Assembly: GCA_013350335.1 (NCBI GenBank)
Contig: CM023535.1
Location: 33,202,991-33,266,990 of the forward strand
Length of the DNA stretch: 64,000 nt
Direction of reading: 5' to 3'
Source of the DNA: Chimonanthus salicifolius
Lineage: Eukaryota > Streptophyta > Magnoliopsida > Laurales > Calycanthaceae
Shown: positions 58,271 to 64,000 of the stretch, in pieces
Numbering within the stretch: position 1 is the first letter of the stretch
Layout of the letters: each line of letters opens with the position of its first letter
Position numbers and translations under genes: made by a program
The notes under the pieces: generated by a model
Database searches by the model: none
What the model saw: only the letters and a program-made list of their open reading frames with translations
What the model was told of the DNA's origin: nothing

Positions 58271-61200
58271 GCCCCGATCACATGATTATTAGATTTAAAA
58301 AAAAAAATAAACTCTGAATATTAGAGTGAAAAGGGCGGGGTGTTACACAACCATCCAAAATTAGCCCAATTTCATAGGGTTCGGCCATGCTTATTGGCCG
58401 AACACCACGAGATTAATTTTGAACATTTAGTCCTTCATCTTAGGTCTGAAACCAGCACCCAAATCCATGTTTTTTTTAACCATTCTAAAACATGTATTTA
58501 CATCTTAAAATAATAACCCAAAACAGTCCACCAACTTCATGGTTTATTTGTTCCAAATACATCAAAACAAACCATTATTTGCATGGGGTTCGGCCCTCCA
58601 TGGTGGCCGAACCCTATGACCTTTGGTTTTGAATTTCTTCATCATTCATCTATGTCCAAAACAAACTTCCTTATTTATGTTTTAACCTTTTTAAAACACA
58701 CACTTAAAATCATCTAAAAACAGTCCCAAATTTGTATGGTTTTAATTTCCAAAAACCATCCAAATAAATCAATTATTTCCATGGGGTTTGGCCATCCAAT
58801 GGGGCCGAACCCTATGGTCCCTCTTTTGATCTCATTCATGTACTTCTAACCAATATTTAACCCTTGTTAGATTCAGCCATCCAATAGCCGGATCATAATT
58901 CTTAATTAAAAACAGTTTATCGAACACCTACCGTTTCCGCGACTCCTCCACTTGATCTTTACTCCCGCTTGTTCCTTCCCTTTTTGCTGAACTTGTCTTG
59001 ATGAAAAGGGATCAAACCAAGGACTGATTAACAACCAGCTACTGCTCTTAGTGTTTGGGAAAACAGAGAACGGCTAAGAGAAAGGGAGAGAGAGAGAAAT
59101 GGGCACCCTTTGTTTAATCAAAACCAGCCCAAGATTAACCTTGTGTAACTCTCATTGCCTTTACCCTAAACTTTATGTTACTTGGGGGTTTCATCATGAG
59201 ATGAAACCTCCCCATGTTCCCAACGTCCCTTGTTGATTGGACTTGTGTAACCCCCACTTCCTAACTCCTTTTCTCATTACCTTTGCATGTGAGAGTTTCA
59301 TTTAAAAAATGAAACTCTCCTAGGCTCCAACGGTTTTAGCCCTAGCTTAATTTGTATCACCTTCATCTTCCATTAGTGCACCGTTTGGGAGTTTCCATCC
59401 TTGAGATGAAACCCCATGTCCATTCATTTCTCATGCTTGATTTGAATATTTGAAATAAGTAACTCCTCACCCTTGATGCAGCCCATGTGTAACCACCACT
59501 TCTTAATGCTCATCAACGTCCCATATGATTCTATTTCATCTTTGAGATGAAACTCTTGCCCTACCTTCAACATGTAAACCAAGAGTTGAATTTGAAATGC
59601 CATTATCTCTTTGTGTAACTTCATAAATAGCAGCTCCAACTTTGGGGTTTATTTGCATGAAAATAATGATCCAATCTACACCAACGTCTTCCATGTATAA
59701 TTTTGTGATTATTTGCATTCTCTACTTTATTGATCTCTCATTATCCTTGCATTTGTACCTCTCAAACAGCCATCCCACTAACTCCATTGTAGCTGTTACA
59801 TGCATGCAATATTCTCATGCATCCAACGTCCCTATGCATTCTATGTAATTTCAAAGTGTAACTCCCATTCAAAATGTAACTCCCATTTTATTCATCATCT
59901 AAATGGGGGTTACATGCATGGTAATGTCTCCCATGCACCAACGTTTTTCCTTGCTCAAAATTTGGAATTAAAACACTTCCCCTCTCATTCACACACTTCA
60001 CTCACTTACATTAAAAATACATATTCATCCAACTCATTTATTCAACTCACCCAACCTAAGTCATTCATTTAATTTAACTTAACTAATAAATTCAACTCAA
60101 CTTAACCCATCATTCATTTCAACTCAAACCAAACTCGAGCAATTAATAAACTTAATTTAACTAAGCTTGAACTCAATCCATGGTTAATCATGCCATTCAC
60201 GACCCATTGGGTCCCATCTAGCCATTTTGACCCATTTATCAAAATTTGACCCAAATATGATTCTTGACCCGTTTAAATTCATCTTATCCATTTATTTGTT
60301 TTGTAAACAAACTACCATCCTTTGGGTCTTGATTGAGCCATTGACCCATTTAAATTCAAATCAATTTTATCACAATGGCAATTCCGTAAATATGAATATT
60401 TTCATATAAAATGATAACTTTGAAATTCCAGGGTGTTACAAACACAATGACCTGACACAAAGTTGTGGATTAATGTTATTTGATATGTAAATAATTGAAT
60501 TGGACCTTAAATGGGTAAGGAGTTGGGTCAATAACCAATTTAGATCCAATGGATCATGGATAAGGTTTGATTCGAAAATAATTGGGTGAATGTAATTAAA
60601 TGGGTCAATTACCCAATTGGACCCAATGGGTCATAGGTGAACTGATGTGAAGGTAAATGGGTAGGATTAAGTTAATTGTGTCAGTTACCCAAATTAAAAT
60701 CCAATGCATAAATCCACCTCATCAAGCGAGGTGGCATGTAAGTGACATGGCCAAGGTGGGACCTAAATACCATAAGGTACATGGTCGGCTAAGCCATGGT
60801 TGACTTGGTCAACCATGGGTGAGCTCAAGTGTTGAGTTGAATTGTTTCAAGTTGGAAATTAAATTACTTGAGTTAAGTGGGAAATGAGTTCAAATAATTA
60901 AAATGAGTTGAGCTGAGTTGAAAGGGAAGTGGAAGAGGCTTCCATCTCAAGTGAGTTGAATGGGAAGATGGAGGGTTTCCATCTCATGGGAGAGGAAACC
61001 CATGCCCACGTTGGGAGATGGAAAGGCTCCTTGAGCTTAAGCCAAGTGTCCTCTTGGTTAAACCAAGGGACACCTTGGTTGGACAAATAGTAATGAAGGG
61101 AAATGAAAGGGGTTAGGCTGGTATACAAAGAGGCACACTCCACCTCTTGACTGAATTTCATCTTTTGAAGCAACGAAATCCCTCATCTTCTCCTCTATCT

Positions 61201-61669
61201 CTCTACACCACTTACACCATCGATACCCAGAGGACTTGCTGAAGAAACAAGAAAGGAAGGAAGGAGAAAGGAAAGGAATACAAAAGAAAAGAAAGGAGGA
61301 GACGGGTCAAGGTGTGTCCCATGTTTATTTAGATAGGAATGAGATTAAGGAAGTCATAGATTTGGCCATGGGTGGCCGAATCCATGGGCTCCAAGAGTGT
61401 TAGAATAAAATGGTCAAACTGTTAAATGATCATGGGGTTGGTATCCATTCAAGGAATGGATAGATATTGAAAACCAACAACCAAAGAACAGAATTTAGAA
61501 TCTTGGTTCCATGGCACAAGTTTGAAAAGATAAATGGAAAGGACTCTAGCTTTGGTTAGAGGGTAGAGTAAAACCAATTGAGAGTTGTATGGATGAGGTT
61601 TAATATGTTTTAAATTAATAAGGAATGTATTTCATGAAGAAATGTCTAGCCAGATCAAATGAAAGAGAT

Positions 61670-62250
61670 TGACAAACAGCCAGTCGATTGAATCTGGGAT
61701 TCAGTCAACTAAATTGGTGTGGCTGAAGACAGAGAACCAATTCTAGGAGTTTCAGCAGATTGAATCTTTGGATTCAGTAGACTGAACCATGTCTGGATTA
61801 AAATGTAAGGGGTATAATGATGTTTTAGCCGACTGAATATGGGATTCAGTCGACTGAAAGAAGACGTATCAAAGAAGTAAAGGGATCTGACGTGTTTCAG
61901 CCGAGTGCATCTTTGATTCAGTCAACTGAGTGATTACTTAGGAAACACGTAAACTGTTGGCTGATGATTCAGCCGACTGAATCATGGATTCAGTCAACTG
62001 AATCTGTACTGGCCGAACAAACAGTTAATCTGATCCAAAGTCAGCCGACTGAATTTGTGATTCAGTCGTCTGAAAGAAGATTGACCGAGGATACAAAGGG
62101 TTTGACTCAGAGTCAGCCGACTAAATATGTGATTCAGTCGACTGAAAGGTTAGCGAGTCAAGGAATAGTAATACTGAGTTGGATTTCAGCCGACTGAAAG
62201 TCTGCGGTGAGGCAGAGAACAGTAACTGGACGTGATTCAGTCGACTGAAT
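61670..62250. repeat. TTCAGTCGACTGAA palindrome array in C 3' LTR
   Basis: Same organisation as 26950-27530: alternating TTCAGCCGACTGAATC and GATTCAGTCGACTGAA elements, about eight to nine pairs, separated by unrelated tracts such as GACGTATCAAAGAAGTAAAG. It lies between the leader and GGTAGGATTCCTACC (62448-62462). This copy keeps more perfect palindromes than B. Confidence 0.9.
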
Positions 62251-63665
62251 TGAAAAGTTTGAACTTTTAATATTTTTCATATATATCTGTTGTTCTGGAA
62301 GGTTGTGAGGAGTAATTAAATTAAAGGAAAAATCAAATTGATATATGTAAATGATTAAATTAATAAGGTAAAGAGATGTGATTCACTTTTGTGAGACGAT
62401 TAGCGATTGATCTTGCGAAACAAGAAAAGGACAGTAAATTGGACGTGGGTAGGATTCCTACCTTATTGAAATACATGAAGATCTTATATATAATTGTGTT
62501 ACTAGTTTTGTATTTCCCAACATGATGACTTAATTTGATTTATGAAAAGTATACCTGTATGAATTGTTTTTGATGGCAATATGTAATTTGAAATGAAAAG
62601 ACATTATTTCATTGATGATCTCATGCATGGCATGGGAGGGAGAATATGGGACAGAAAACCAAGTTATGAGTTGTCCGGACATGACTTTAGGCTTGAAAAC
62701 TAGCTTGAAAGAAGCAATGTGAACCATTAATATGTTGGCCTTGTCCGAGATTGCTAGATAGGGTACGGCGTAATTAGGCCAAAGAGCTCCGGGGTAGCCA
62801 GTCCAAAAACCCTACGCAAAGGGAGGAGTCCACGCTCCATCGGTAATTTCGATTAGCACACATGGGGAGGTATAACAGTGACCTGGTGGTGCCGTCACAA
62901 AACACTGCGGACGTAAATGGCCAAGGGAACACCTTGATATGGTTTCATTATATCAATGAAAATGTTGTTATAATTTGTATGGTGTATGATATGGAGATTG
63001 GATGGGGGATCATTGGCATATGACACCCATGACATGACACATACATTCGCATGATTTGAAATGATTATCATGCGCTGTTTTTGGTACTAAGATATGTTCA
63101 CTGTTTTGATATGATGTTCTTATTCTAATTTTTATATTCATCCTATATGTGAATAACCCTATGGACTTCCTACTGGGCCCGTTCACTAACGCCCTACTTC
63201 TACCTTTAGATGATGGAACAAGAAATGGAAAGACTAATGGATGTGAGGAGAGCCACGCATAGGAGCTTGGGCAGATTATGTTTACTTTACTTAAATGATT
63301 TTTAGAACAATGTATTTGAGATAATTAGCATTTTGGGATTGTAATAACTTCGTTTAATTTACTATGGTTGGATGGTGTTTTGGATATTTAAGTTTTAGTT
63401 AATTCTATAGTGATTGGCTTCCTTGCTTATTAATATCATGGTTATAGATAGTATTCTATTCATCTAATATTTCCACAGTTGGATCTAAAACGTGTGAACT
63501 ATTTTTGTGGACTTGGTCCACGTACACGTATTGTTGGCCAGTTAAGGTCGAGTTTGGAAACCCGGACTTAGCTCGCGTCTTGATGTTCCCGCTCTCTCTC
63601 ACACTTTATTTATAAAAAAAAAAATACTCTGATTTTCATAGAATGAAAAAGAGCGGGGCGTTACA

Positions 63666-64000
63666 TCTTTGGCCCAATAAGTCATACCTTTCCTTTCAAT
63701 TGGACAAGGCCAAATCTCAACAGTTCACATAGCTTCATACGAGCTAGTCTCAAGCCCAAGTCATGTCCTGACCGCTCAGAACTTGGCTCGCTGGTCATAT
63801 ATGTTCCCTCCCATGCCATGCATGAGGTAATGTATGCAAGAATGCCATTTCATTTAAAACACATCACATCATTTGAAAATCAGTTCATAAACATGTACAA
63901 TTTGTTTAATCAAAGTAATCATCATATTTGGAATAAAAACCAGTATCATATCATATTCTATACTGTTCTCAATAAGGTAGGAATCCTACCAATGTCCAAT
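63666..64000 (-). mobile_element. Minus-strand LTR fragment hosting element C
   Basis: Begins right after the C 3' LTR end. Read on the minus strand it matches the B/C subfamily around 27.7-28.0 and 62.4-62.8 kb: GGTAGGATTCCTACC (63976-63990 here), RY box CATGCATG (63827-63834), GACATGACTTGGGCTTGAGACTAG and GGCCTTGTCC. It runs off the window. The target duplication of C cannot be tested because its left end is outside. Confidence 0.8.

Larger units (their letters stand above)
54331..58347 (+). mobile_element. Solo LTR K in the 5' LTR of H
   Basis: Duplication CAACC at 54326-54330 and 58348-58352; the unbroken target is visible in the 3' LTR of H at about 45204-45215. Starts TGTAACACCCTGG, ends GGGGTGTTACA, 4017 bp, plus strand, so opposite to H although of the same subfamily. 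Stems CATGTGCG (58169-58176) with CGCACATG (58203-58210), TCGGAT (58229-58234) with ATCCGA (58241-58246), and CCAAGT (57853-57858) with ACTTGG (57865-57870). No PBS, PPT or pol. Confidence 0.97.
43373..60440 (-). mobile_element. Intact chromovirus element H
   Basis: Complete minus-strand element with duplication AACAC at 43368-43372 and 60441-60445. Left LTR 43373-47294, internal region 47295-52393, right LTR 52394-60440 interrupted by K. PBS, PPT and one uninterrupted gag-pol frame are present. By eye the two LTRs differ at about a dozen single bases over 3.9 kb, plus one deletion, so this is a recent insertion. Without K it is about 13.0 kb. It is the best candidate here for an element that was active recently; K now splits the 5' LTR. 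Confidence 0.96.
52394..60440 (-). mobile_element. 5' LTR of H, split by K
   Basis: About 4025 bp after removing K and one CAACC. Nearly identical to the 3' LTR. It retains the 120-bp segment lost from the 3' LTR, with GTAGGAAACCTAC at about 53409 and the CGGCTCGCTCACCG stretch. The promoter must lie here if the element is transcribed. A CT-rich leader with TCTCTCTCTCTC (minus strand, about 59088-59100) is a plausible transcribed start region, but no clear TATA box is visible. Confidence 0.94.
42227..63665 (+). mobile_element. Composite 3' LTR of element C, containing H
   Basis: Starts TGTAACACCCCGG after the PPT of C. After 1146 bp, element H interrupts it at 43373. To the right of H, about 30 bp continue the same LTR (AATGACCTGACACAAAG), and then near 60470 the sequence jumps back to a position about 60 bp from the start of another LTR, which runs on to GGGCGTTACA at 63665. 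The right half belongs to the B subfamily (palindrome array, CTTGGTTAAACCAAG dyads, GGTAGGATTCCTACC 62448-62462, RY box 62622-62629). Dyads at 42460-42480, 60714-60734 and 60796-60816. The 3' LTR is therefore a recombinant of two LTRs. Confidence 0.8.

Noticed and set aside
1..64000. tRNA or rRNA genes, host genes with exons
   Set aside because: No cloverleaf, rRNA core or conserved host protein segment was recognised; all coding similarity belongs to gag-pol.

Overview
This window reads as plant nuclear heterochromatin. It is built almost entirely from one lineage of Ty3/gypsy LTR retrotransposons inserted into each other. The only intact gene is a 1543-residue gag-pol polyprotein on the minus strand (47357-51988). 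It has a C-terminal chromodomain, and its element is primed by initiator tRNA-Met (PBS TGGTATCAGAGC). Gene content and domain order match the Tekay/Del-type chromoviruses. I see no host gene, tRNA, rRNA or CRISPR array. The species cannot be named from the sequence; a seed plant, most likely an angiosperm, is an inference.

Layout: (1) 1-17651 is a decayed plus-strand element (element 1). Its 5' LTR is chimeric and partly outside the window, its gag-pol is broken (3955-7367), and its 3' LTR (7368-17651) is interrupted by solo LTR I (10461-17120), which is itself interrupted by solo LTR J (11943-15375). (2) Element 1 sits in the reverse transcriptase of an older plus-strand element, C. Pieces of C pol survive at 17652-18036, 28942-30243 and 41530-42226. 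They are separated by solo LTR B (18037-28941), holding A (18040-25655), holding G (20581-24755), and by solo LTR D (30244-41529), holding E (32941-40924), holding F (36759-40082). (3) The composite 3' LTR of C (42227-63665) holds the intact young element H (43373-60440), whose 5' LTR holds solo LTR K (54331-58347). (4) C ends in another minus-strand LTR fragment (63666-64000). Ten insertions carry perfect 5-bp target-site duplications that I could read directly: CATGT, TACCA, CATAC, CAGGC, AAGAC, AAGGG, TGTAT, GTTTA, AACAC and CAACC.

The unusual part is the LTRs themselves. They are 3.2-4.7 kb long, non-coding, and packed with short perfect inverted repeats. About 70 copies of a hairpin with arms GGGTTCGGCCAT and ATGGCCGAACCC occur in most subfamilies. 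Two LTRs carry, in the equivalent position, an array built on the perfect palindrome TTCAGTCGACTGAA instead. Further dyads recur at fixed places. In the 3' third of the LTR, several stems change sequence between subfamilies while keeping complementarity, which is the signature expected of a selected RNA (or cruciform) structure. I regard this modular hairpin architecture as the most interesting and possibly undescribed signal in the window.
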